Shown piece after piece: positions 1 to 8,402 of a stretch of DNA of 64,000 bases (the stretch's first letter is position 1; every line of letters starts with the position of its first letter). The notes beneath the pieces were generated by a model. The model saw only the letters and a list, made by a program, of their open reading frames with translations. It did no database searches and had not been told where the DNA came from. The DNA lies in NCBI GenBank assembly GCA_013399015.1, contig VWZX01009894.1:1862858-1926857 (forward strand), written 5' to 3'. This DNA is from Galbula dea. Taxonomy: Eukaryota > Chordata > Aves > Piciformes > Galbulidae. The position numbers and the translations under genes were made by a program.

Positions 1-173
1 CTTGGGGGATTTTGGGTTTTTTTTTTTCTGGCGGGGGGGGTCTGGCCCTCCCCCCCCCCCCCCCCCCCGCTCCCTCGCTGTCTTGCCCCACTTGCCCTTG
101 CTCCTTTTTCCTTCTTTTCCCGTGTCTGTCTCTCCACCAAACCCGGGCTGATGCGCTGTGCGAGAGGCTGGAA
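1..173 (+). promoter_or_regulatory. GRID1: Presumed GRID1 proximal promoter / 5' UTR
   Basis: This is the GC-rich stretch directly upstream of the GRID1 start codon, at the left edge of a CpG island. It contains homopolymer runs: T at 17-27, G at 33-40 and a 19-base C run at 50-68. I see no TATA box, which fits a CpG-island promoter, but I cannot place the transcription start. The GRID1 reading frame stays open upstream to an ATG at 12. That extension would encode a glycine- and proline-rich tail with no resemblance to the receptor, so I treat it as untranslated. The homopolymers are also places where assembly errors are likely. Confidence 0.55.
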
Positions 174-186
174 ATGGAAGTGTTGA
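151..186 (+). CDS. Upstream ORF overlapping the GRID1 start (11 codons)
   Basis: ATG at 151 opens an 11-codon frame ending at TGA 184-186. It overlaps the GRID1 ATG at 174 in a different frame (offset 23 nt). Its start context is weak, with C at -3 and C at +4. The GRID1 ATG has G at -3 and G at +4, a strong context. By scanning logic most ribosomes would leak past the upstream ATG, while those that initiate would terminate inside the receptor coding sequence and dampen receptor synthesis. Whether 151 lies inside the transcript is not shown by the sequence, so this is a candidate regulatory uORF rather than a demonstrated peptide. Confidence 0.4.
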   Translation: MRCARGWKWKC

Positions 187-252
187 TGCTCTGGCTTTTC
201 CCCTGGATATTTCAGTGCGTTTCGGTGCAGGCGGACTCCATCATCCACATTG
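174..252 (+). CDS. GRID1: GRID1 coding exon 1: signal peptide and mature N-terminus of GluD1
   Basis: GRID1 encodes GluD1, an ionotropic-type glutamate receptor subunit. It acts mainly as a postsynaptic organiser by binding cerebellin-neurexin complexes through its amino-terminal domain. This exon supplies 26 codons plus one base. Residues 1-20 (MEVLMLW...SVQA) are a signal peptide: a hydrophobic LWLFPWIF core, then V-Q-A before the predicted cleavage, which satisfies the -3/-1 rule. The mature protein then begins DSIIHIG, the hallmark start of delta receptors; the rest of the leader (LW.LPWI.QCVSV) matches GRID1 rather than GRID2. The exon ends with a phase-1 G followed by the donor GTAAGA. 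I chose ATG 174 over the in-frame ATG at 12 because only 174 gives a signal peptide at the N-terminus. The family is about 1000 residues, so nearly all of the gene lies beyond the window. Confidence 0.93.
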
Positions 253-260
253 GTAAGAGA

Positions 261-280
261 GGGAGCGGGGAGGGGGGGGG
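261..280 (+). promoter_or_regulatory. G-run cluster just downstream of the exon 1 donor
   Basis: Starting eight bases into intron 1 there are three G-runs (GGG, GGGG and a 9-base G run) within 20 bases. Intronic G-runs near donors are known splicing enhancers and can fold as G-quadruplexes in RNA. A fourth run (the G doublet of the donor or later GG pairs) is weak, so quadruplex formation is uncertain. The effect on splicing is inferred. Confidence 0.35.
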
Positions 281-775
281 AATTGAAGAGGGACTCGGTA
301 GATAAAGAAATGAAGGGAGCGTCTCGTTGAACCGCGGTAATGGCACTGGCAGCCGTTGAACCCAACTCCGCAGAGAGATGGGAGAAGGGAAGGGAGAAAG
401 GTAGACAAATCCCCCCGGATTGGAAAGTTAGGGGCCAAATGCTGGCTATGGGCCGGGCCGAGCTGCGGGGCAGGGAGCGGGCGCGGGGAGGGGGACCTGC
501 CGGGGCCACCGCTGCGGTCTCCCATGTGGCTGGGCAGCCTGTTCTTGCACCTGTTTGCGTGGCAAGGCTTTCTACCCCCCCCGCTTTCTCGCCGCCGAAA
601 ACAGCTGCCCCCAACAACCGAGCAAGAGGGAGGCATAATCTGAACGTGCTTGTAGGGAAAACTTTCGAGGAGATAATCCCCTGGTTTCCATCCCCTGTCG
701 TAGCAGGTGTCAGCCGAGCCGGAACGCGGGAGAGGAACTTGGCTGGGAAAGGGTTAGAGAGGCGAGCGGCTCTGT

Positions 776-790
776 GCGTGTGTGTGTGTG
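776..790. repeat. (TG)n microsatellite
   Basis: A short TG dinucleotide repeat, about seven units, in intron 1. Confidence 0.8.
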
Positions 791-1148
791 TGGCTATGCG
801 CGTAACTGTTGTGGTTTGAATAAGATCTCATTAAAACCCCTGGGCAGCAAGAAGGCTGGATCAGCAGTGGGAGGAAGAGAGGGATGAATAGGAGGCAAAG
901 GAAAGGCTGATGTGAACTTTTATGGCTTCTCGGAGCAAGGCATGGTGATGTCCGCGGGAAGCCTGGCAAACAAAAGCAAAGGCTCTGCAGTCACCTTTTG
1001 GCTGGTGTTGAAAGGTACCAGCAGGAACGAAAATGAGGATGTTTAGGGGCGGAGAGGGGGGAGAGAATCACTTGTGGAGGAGGAGACGGGAGTACGGCCG
1101 GGAAATGAAAAGCTGTAATTCCCACCAGCCTTTTGGGGAGGATGGAAG

Positions 1149-1150
<2 letters not shown>

Positions 1151-1183
<33 letters not shown>
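1151..1183. repeat. A33 homopolymer in intron 1
   Basis: Thirty-three consecutive A, then G and AAAA. No recognisable retroposed gene or SINE body lies upstream of it, so it is not obviously a retroposon tail. Its length is likely variable between individuals. Confidence 0.85.
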
Positions 1184-1185
<2 letters not shown>

Positions 1186-2457
1186 AAAGGAGGGAGCCGG
1201 GGCGGGAGCGAGTGTGGCTAGGGGAGGCTCCATGGAGACGGGATGAAAGTCCCGTTTTGAGCCGGTGCGGGGAAGGGGAGAGGGAAACCGGCCGTGGAAC
1301 AAGTTTCTCGTCAGGGGCGGCTCCGAGGCCGGCTCTGGAGGCTCCGGTCGGCGCCGCTCGCCTCCGGGGCCCGGGGGCGCAGCCAAAGCAGACAGCATTG
1401 CGGAGCCATTAAGTAGACGGGGTCAGCTCTGACCGCAGAGGGGGACTCCGGCTCAGAGGCGCTGTCCAGGCCAGGGCAGACCCCGGCGACACCGGGACAA
1501 GCCCCGCGGGAGTCACGGGGGCCGTGGGGCCCCCCTGGGGAAGTGACCTTGCCGGGGGAGGGGTGTAGGGTGAAAGAGCCTCCGTGGCTCTCTCTCTCGG
1601 CCCCGCTTCTCCGGCGAGGTGCACAGTGTCACTTTGGCTTCTTCCCGCAGGAACTTGAGCCCCAGTGGTATTTGCTAACTAACTCCTCGCAGAAGGAGCG
1701 GTGCGGTGAGCAGAGGAGGAGAGATACTGTGTGCGGAGCTGCGATTTCACAGGGGCAGTGCGAGGAGGCTTCGGCCACAGGCACGCACAGGGTGAATCAG
1801 CAGGACTTTTTCAGGCTGGGGGATAACGGTTTTCCGGTTGTTTTGTTGCCAGCACTGAAGATCTCCCACCGCTGCGTAGAGCAGGGCAGTAAGCCTGGCG
1901 TGGGCTCACACACGCTCCGTGGAGACGGGATCTTATGTAACACACATCGCCAGATGTTTTCACGTTAACTGCATAAACAGGACAGTGAAATTAAAGCTTC
2001 CAGGTTACTGGACACAAATCCGGGACTCGTGTGTGCGTGCAAGGCTCAATAAAACCGCAGCCTGACAGGGAGCGTTCTAGGGAGCGGTGGAGCAGTGAGC
2101 GGAAAGTTGGTCTGGTTCCCAAGCTTGCTCCCTTTCCCATCCCTGGCGGAGCACGCCCCTCACAGCGGCGTGGGTCTGGCTCAGGGCTCCGTAAGTGCCG
2201 GTGGAGCACAAGTGGCCGGAGCAGGTTGCCCATGCTCGAGGCGAGGCCGCGCAACTGGCGACGGCCGCTCATGCGTGGCTGCGGGCCCCACAGGTGCCCG
2301 GTGCCCCCCGAGGTGCCCTGGCCTGGCACCACGTGAACTGGCTGGAGCTTTACACGGCCCGAGGGGAGCGCGGGTTTCGGGGTGGCGATCGGGCAGGCCG
2401 AGCCGGTGAAGAGCGTGGCGGAGCCCTCCTCACCCTCTGCCGCCTTCCTCCCCTCAG

Positions 2458-2613
2458 GTGCCATTTTCGAAGGCAATGCTGCCAAGGACGACGAGGTGTT
2501 CAAGCAGGCGGTGTCGGATCTGAACCTCAATGACGACATCCTCCAGAGCGAGAAAATCACTTACTCCATCAAGCTCATAGAGGCCAACAACCCTTTCCAT
2601 GCGGTGCAGGAAG
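2458..2613 (+). CDS. GRID1: GRID1 coding exon 2: beginning of the amino-terminal domain
   Basis: Exon of 156 nt, entered and left in phase 1. With the G from exon 1 it completes the glycine of SIIHIG and continues AIFEGNAAKDDEVF..., then DILQSEKITYSIK and EANNPFHAVQE. This is the start of the periplasmic-binding-protein-like amino-terminal domain that binds cerebellins. The segments NDDILQSEKITYSIK and IEANNPF match GluD1 specifically; GluD2 differs there. Differences from the mammalian sequence as I remember it are few (for example EG for EE, EVFKQ for RVFQL). The donor is GTGAGC at 2614. The length is a multiple of three, so skipping this exon would delete 52 residues without a frameshift. 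Confidence 0.94.
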
Positions 2614-3290
2614 GTGAGCGCCCCGGGGCGGCACTCATGGCGCGAGCGGGCTGGGCGCCGGGCCGGGGCTGAGAGAGGACCGGGCCCGGCCCGGCCCGTT
2701 GGTGAAGAAGACGTTTCCACGCCGGTGACAGCCCGTACCTGTCCTGGCGGTCGGCTGGAAACTTTTCTTCCGTCGGGGGTTGGCGCTGTCTTACAAGGAA
2801 AGGGGAGGGACGGCGCGGTGCGGCGGCTGCGGCGCCGTGCCTTGCCGGGCAGCGCAGGCTGGGGGAGGCAGCGCAGGGCTGCTCCAGGCAGCTCCTGTGT
2901 CCGTAGCTGCCCCCTTCTCTCTGCCGCTGCGGAATCAAAGCCGGGCACCACCGCCACCCCACCTCCCCTTCCGTGTTCCTTCCTCGGAGGCGGCGAGGCA
3001 GGGCTCACCAGAGCGTCCCGCCCCGGGCGGGGGAAGAGGGGAAAAGATATTGCCGTGCGGTGCCGAGGGTTCGGGAAGGAGAACTCGACACTTGCGGGAA
3101 GGGCTGCTGCAGGCGGCGGGACACCTCTCCCTGCGCATCTGCCCCTTTGCCTTCACTCCTTCCCCCGGGGAGCACAGCTGGGGCCGCAGCGCAGCCATCC
3201 GGGAGAGTGGAGCTCTCTCCCGGGCGGCCGGAGAGGGGCTGAGGTCGCCGAGTTGCTAGCTGAAAACCTGCCCAGAGTTTACAAGATCCG
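2614..3290. other. Intron 2 start: GC-rich CpG-island tail
   Basis: GC-rich sequence continuing the island past exon 2. The long open frames here (up to about 235 codons on the plus strand, 2599-3306) are rich in R, G, A and P on either strand, as expected from composition alone, and end when the GC content falls. No gene called. Confidence 0.6.
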
Positions 3291-6200
3291 ACAGGTAGCT
3301 ATGTAAATAAATAATTTCAATTAGGTATTTGCAAAGGAAAACGTTTAAATTAATCAGCTTGCCTTTACAAATAAGACTTTAAAAAGATATTATTTGTGCT
3401 TAATGAAACTGAGGTTAATTATGGCCTAAGTTATTTCAGACGCTGTTTTTCAGTAGTAATTATTCTAGAAACAGAGAGCTATTTATATACCCAGACTAGA
3501 ATATTTTAAAAAAATGATTCATCACGAGTTTTACCCTTAGTTTTACAGAGCAGAGAGTGTATCTTTCCCTGTATGAAAATTTGCATTAATCCATATGTAT
3601 TTATGTCTGAGTTGTGTACATGCAAATTATGGCTACAGAATCACACCAAATGTTAGTTTTCATGAACTCTGAACAATTTCCTCTGCTACCTTTTTCCTCA
3701 GAGTATGTGCTAGGTAATACAATGCACATTCAGGAGAAACAGCGATATATACCTTTTCAAGGGTCTGATCCCATTAACAATAGGATTCCTCCTGCTGTTC
3801 TGAAAGCTTAGCAAGGCAGTATGAAAAAAAACTTTATGAAAATGAGAAGAAGGGGACTTTAAAGAAAACTTTGTCCACATAGTCAGACACCAGAGGAAAA
3901 TAAAAATCTCTAAATAATGGCAGTTTGATTTATTGGCAAAGATTAACTCTGAACAACTGGATCTTCTTATATTTGCAAAAGCTCTGTGTCCTGTATTGGA
4001 GCTTATTCATATTCATGGAAGTGACAGCAGTTGGCTGGCTGAACAATTGCTTCCAACAATGTCTCTTCTTAGAAGTAAAACTTTATGAAATTATTCTGAA
4101 TGCCTTGGGATCTGAGCTGACAGTCTTGTGGACAGACAGAGTCCTTTTCCACAGTTTTGCTGAAAGCAGAAAAACATGACCAACTGGAGGATTCTTCTTG
4201 CTCTAGCAGGATTTTTAGTTAGTTGCTTTATTTGCTAACCTTGAAGATCAGTATTGAATTTATTAAGACTAATAAGAAAATAAAATTTCTCTTTTGAAAA
4301 TCCAGGCTAAAGCCACAGAAAAGACTCTGGTCAGATTTTTAATCTTTTGATTCAGAATCTTTGTGCTACCTGAGTATATGTAAATAAAAATGTTTCCTCC
4401 TATCCCTTCCAAGTTGCTCTTTCAGGCCTTGTGCATTTAGAATTGCTCTTTGAGGAAGTGGTCCTATGTTGGAGAATTAAGGAAGTGATTGATGAATGTT
4501 CATAATTCTGAAGAAAACTTGTTGTCTATCACAGCTTCATTAGTGTCTTCTTTTGGGAGGACTACGAATACTATATGCAAGTAGAACCTTGTCACAGTGG
4601 GAAAGCTAAGAGGAGAGTATCAGAGTTTGCTCAGTTTCCTGGCTTGCTTTGTTGATTCAGGTCTTTTATTTTATTTTATTTTTTTATTTTAAGGTTTAAT
4701 TTCCTACTTTTGAAACTGTTCTACAACGTGCTGACAGAATGATCCACGGGATGTACAAGTTGCAATGTTATTCTTACTGAGCAGTGTCTCTGCCCAGTGT
4801 TACTTGGTGTCATTCTGACTATTCCATATCTCCTTGTATCTGGCTGCACAGATGTCCTGCTTGTTTCGGTAGAATGTTGCATACAGTAGTCAAAATAACC
4901 TGGAGCAAATCCGCTGCCCAGACTCCTTGCAGAATCTTGCTGCTGCTACATAAAATGCCCTGACATCCACATTATTCTTCTGCAGTGTCTTTCTAAGCAG
5001 CGCCATGGAAATCAATGTTGCAAGCATTAGTTTCACAGCAATGGAACTGTTTTATGGTAAAAAATGATCTAGAGTAAAAATAGACCATTGTGATACTACT
5101 GCTGGAATAGTTCATGCAATCAAACCAATCAGAAATATTGTTTTTATTTGAAGTGTTTTTTTGCACAGGCTTGTAAGATGGCATTGTAAGTTATTCCTCA
5201 AGTACTTTTTAAAAGAGTGCTCGAAGTAAGGACCTTCATTTCAATGTCACTGTGCTGGTAAAATTATGGAAAGTCATCCCTCCATGTAACAAGTTCTATC
5301 ACACAGGAACAAGACTTTAATTACTGGAGGAGATAGTTTTTAACATGCTTTTGACCTGGTGTTTATGGTGAGGTTTGAGAACTTCTGCATGGGGCAGGAA
5401 ACAAGGAAGAGTAGGAACTGTAAAGTTTTGTCAGTAGGAGTAATAGACTTGCAGAATGAAAGGCCAAACAGAAGATACCTTGCCTTTCATAAATGGAGCA
5501 GGTTTTAGTGCTGGAAGGTGCTGAGAAGATTATGAAAAAAAGCTTTAGGCACTTTGTTTTAGAGGGGAAAGGGCACTATTGTGATAGTTTCTGATGACTG
5601 AAAAAGATCTGTAAAATTCAGAGATCCTTTTTCCTCAAAGGTGTGGTGGACACTCATGTAACTGGTTATGTTGGGTGCCAGAGAACAGTAATTAACATAA
5701 AGGCTAAGTTGTGTTCCATCTTTGTCTTTCGTTTTAATAGATGTTGCAGAAACGTGGTCTGTTTGTGCTGATGAGTAGAGATTGTTTTGGCCTCATCAAA
5801 CTCACACTCTATAAAAAAGTGTGGTGAGAGGGTGGAAGGAGCTCCAGTGGTAAGGAATGTAACAGTAAAGAATAAATAGACCATGTTATACACATAAAAT
5901 AGGACTTTGTTGTCTGTGCTTGCAAGCAGTCATCACATTTTGTAGAATATTGCTTTTATGTGGCAGTTACTTGAGGGAAAAATTGGTTTTTCACTGACTT
6001 TCATGGGAGCAAATACAAATGTGGAATCATTGTTCTTTTCATGTGATTTTAAGGAAATGAGCTGAAATCACAAACACGATGTTAAATTATGTCCTTGCTT
6101 CCAAAAGAGCTGTGTGCTCAGTTCCTGTTAAGCAATTGAGATGTGAGATAATAAGTGCTTGTTTGTGTGTGGTGTGTATTTAGCCAGTACTGTGGTAACT

Positions 6201-6913
6201 TTTTTGTGATTCTAGGATTCAAGTAAATGTAGAAGTATGAGAACACTTTTAAGCTTTCAGTTTGAATTGGGATTTTTTGAGCCTGCCATGGGTATTGAAA
6301 AGGGACTGTGTGTAAGACATATGGGAGGCAAACAAGTTTCCAGCTGGGCTTGAAAACATGATGGCATGTTTAAACTAAAAAAACAAACAAAACTGATGTG
6401 TGAAGTTTTTAAAATGTTGCTTTTGGAGGGGAAATTGTTGTCTGCAGGTTAGGACTGGGGCACAGGAAAGCTAATACTTAACTTTGTAGTGGTTTTTAAA
6501 GGAGGGATCCAAAAGAGACAGTTACTTAGAAGCTGTGAAACTTTAAACCCCTGTTTCTCAGCAGATGATGTTTGCACATCTATGGAGCTTTCCTGGAGCC
6601 GAAGCTTGCTATTCTCTCTGCAGAGCAATTTCAAATGTATTGTTTCTAATTTGAGAAGCCTTGTATGTGTGCTTGTTGATGTTAAAATGCTGTCAGCTCC
6701 AAAAACCAGGACAAATTTGGAAAATTAGAATGTGATTTCAGAGCAAGAATGGTGTTCCATAAATGGGTTTATTGTCAGTCCCATGTATGCTGCTGTAGTT
6801 TCAGAGCAGCTTGGAGCTGCTGATTTTTTGTATGTCTGTTTTGTATACCACTGAGTGAATCTGATCTCTTATCATAGTCTGTAGAACTTGGTAACAATAT
6901 GTGCTTGGCATGC
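3291..6913. other. Unique AT-rich intronic sequence
   Basis: No gene or recognisable transposable element. It includes a TTTTA-type simple repeat at 4664-4692. Short frames are spread over both strands without similarity to known proteins. Confidence 0.6.
4664..4692. repeat. (TTTTA)n-like simple repeat
   Basis: Imperfect TTTTA/TTTTTA units in tandem over about 29 bases. Confidence 0.75.
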
Positions 6914-7520
6914 ATAGAATAGACAGAGTAGACCATTCTGGTTGGAAGGGACCTACAATGATCATCTAGTCCAACTCCCTGACCAATTCAGGGCTGGCCA
7001 AAAGTTAAAGCAAGTTGTTAAGGGCATTGTCCAAATGCCTCTTAAACACTGACAGGCTTGGGACATTAACAGTCTCTCTAAGAAGCCTGTTTCACTGTTT
7101 GACCACCAGTAGAGTAATGCTTCCTAATGTCCAATCTGAAACTTCTCTTGATGCAGCTTTCCTAGACTGTTTTGGGTTGGAAGAGACCTCAAATCATCTA
7201 GTTCCAATCCCCTGGCGTTGGAGGAGACACCTTCCACTAGACCAGGTTACTCAAAGCCCCATCAAACCTGACTTTGAAGGAAAGGGGCATCCACAGCCTC
7301 TCTGGGCAATGTGTTCCAGTGGTTCACTGCCATCATGGTGAAGAAGCTCTTCCTTACATCTAATCTAAACTGACCCTCTTTCAGTTTAAAACCATTGCCC
7401 CATGTCCTATCTGTATGTGCCTGTGTAAAGCTGTGAACCAGCTTTGAACCATTCCCACATGTCCTATCCCTGGATACTAGGGAGAAGAGGTCAGTACATA
7501 GTTCTACTATCTTGGCTCAG
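6914..7520 (-). mobile_element. CR1 LINE 3' fragment, interrupted by a second CR1
   Basis: Read on the minus strand, this is a 5'-truncated CR1 3' end. On the plus strand it begins with GGTTGGAAGGGACCT and GATCATCTAGTCCAACTCCCT, the reverse complement of the usual CR1 3' region. It continues with AAGGGCATTGTCCAAATGCC and ACACTGACAGGCTTGGG, then stops at GCAGCTTT (7153-7160). It resumes at 7439 with GCTTTGAACCATTCCCACAT and GGATACTAGGGAGAAGAGG, which is what follows in uninterrupted copies. The right boundary is approximate. Confidence 0.85.
7161..7438 (-). mobile_element. Younger CR1 3' fragment nested inside the older CR1
   Basis: A second minus-strand CR1 3' end, of a different subfamily. 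On the plus strand it shows GGGTTGGAAGAGACCTCAAA, then CCACTAGACCAGGTTACTCA, then GGGCAATGTGTTCCAGTG and GTGAAGAAGCTCTTCCTTAC. It is flanked by a perfect 7-base direct repeat CAGCTTT at 7154-7160 and 7439-7445, which fits a target-site duplication made on insertion into the older element. It is truncated at its own 5' end (right side), as is usual for CR1. Confidence 0.82.
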
Positions 7521-7960
7521 CATGTCTGTTTCAAGTTACTGCTACTGTTGCTTTCTGACAGTTTTATGTGCTAGAAAAGGTGTAAGTTGATCAATGTATA
7601 AGTAACTAAGATGAAATAGAGACCGAGAGAATGGGACTCAGCAGCACCATTGCTGTTCTTACATTTATTTACCTGGCTAAAATCCCAAGCAGAGCTATGC
7701 TTGTCATACATGCGTTGCCCAGTAGTAGAGCATAGCGGAGGAGCACAGAAATTGTATGCTTGTGTGTGTGCATGTGTCTTGGCATATTTACACATAGTTC
7801 TTTTTGCAGGCTCTATCTCAAGGTAGTGTAAGTGTCCTTGACTAGAAATCCACAGATGAACCATATGCTGTGTCCTGGTTTTGGCAAAATACAGACTGCA
7901 GGCTGGAGTTAAAGAACTCTTTTACTTGTTGTAAGAATTTAAATTAGATGGCTATTAAAT

Positions 7961-8005
7961 ATAGAATCATAGAATCAAATATAGAAGGGGAAGACCTAAC
8001 ATCAA
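7961..8005 (-). mobile_element. CR1 3' tip
   Basis: Plus strand reads ATAGAATCATAGAATCA, the reverse complement of the CR1 terminal octamer repeat, followed by a degraded GAAGGGGAAGACCTAAC. Only the extreme 3' end remains. Confidence 0.5.
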
Positions 8006-8384
8006 CTATGAAAATATACCTCTGGGTCATGGTGATAATCCTCCCCTTGCCATTGGCTAAGCCCAGACCCAGAACCATATAAAACTATGTCAGAAAGGTG
8101 TTTGTGTAAAAGTGGAGTAAGATATTCTGTTTTGTTGATCAATAGTTTCACAAGCCCCAGAAGTGATGGTGGTTGTTTTTAGAGTTAGGATGTTTTAATA
8201 TCACAATGGAAGAGTAGAGAAAAACATAACAAATGCAAACAAAAATAAAATGAAAATTCTTAAAACATTACACAGATAAATTATTGGTTTTTTTAAAAAG
8301 CAAATTTTTATGATTTGACTGCATTGGATTGGGGAATTTGGTGTTCAGCTAGAAACCATAGGCTGTACCTAGATTTTTAATGTA

Positions 8385-8402
8385 ATATGTATATATATAC
8401 AT
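8385..8402. repeat. (TA)n-rich microsatellite
   Basis: Alternating TA/TG run with a TATATATA core. Confidence 0.65.

Larger units (their letters stand above)
253..2457 (+). other. GRID1: GRID1 intron 1 (about 2.2 kb)
   Basis: GT-AG intron bounded by donor GTAAGA at 253 and acceptor CTTCCTCCCCTCAG ending at 2457, with a good pyrimidine tract. It is mostly GC-rich island sequence. It contains G-runs at 261-280, a TG microsatellite near 776-790 and an uninterrupted run of 33 A at 1151-1183. Open frames seen here on both strands are low-complexity, GC-driven frames without family resemblance, and I do not call genes. A very short intron 1 before a very large intron 2 is the layout seen here. Confidence 0.9.
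1..3260. promoter_or_regulatory. CpG island spanning exon 1, intron 1 and exon 2
   Basis: GC content and CpG frequency are high from the left edge to about 3260, with a dip around 800-1150 and 1650-2000. Sequence becomes AT-rich abruptly at about 3300. Several GC-box-like GGGGCGG/GGGCGGG strings occur, for example near 1046 and 1199. An island covering the first exon is typical of vertebrate neuronal genes. Here it is wide enough to include exon 2. Boundaries are by eye. Confidence 0.7.

Noticed and set aside
12..305. 97-codon frame containing the GRID1 start, with an ATG at 12
   Set aside because: The N-terminal extension is glycine/proline homopolymer translation, would bury the signal peptide, and the frame reads through the exon 1 donor. 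Only 174-252 is coding.
340..819. 159-codon frame in intron 1
   Set aside because: Composition-driven (A, R, G) frame in a CpG island, with no domain and a TG microsatellite translation at its end.
2454..3008. 184-codon minus-strand frame opposite exon 2
   Set aside because: It is the antisense of exon 2 and of GC-rich intron; no family resemblance.
2599..3306. 235-codon frame after exon 2, the longest in the window
   Set aside because: It overlaps the exon 2 donor, is rich in R/G/A/P and stops exactly where GC content falls. This is expected by chance in an island.
5508..5524. Possible RE1/NRSF site around GGTGCTGAG
   Set aside because: The right half resembles RE1 but the left half and the spacing do not match the consensus.
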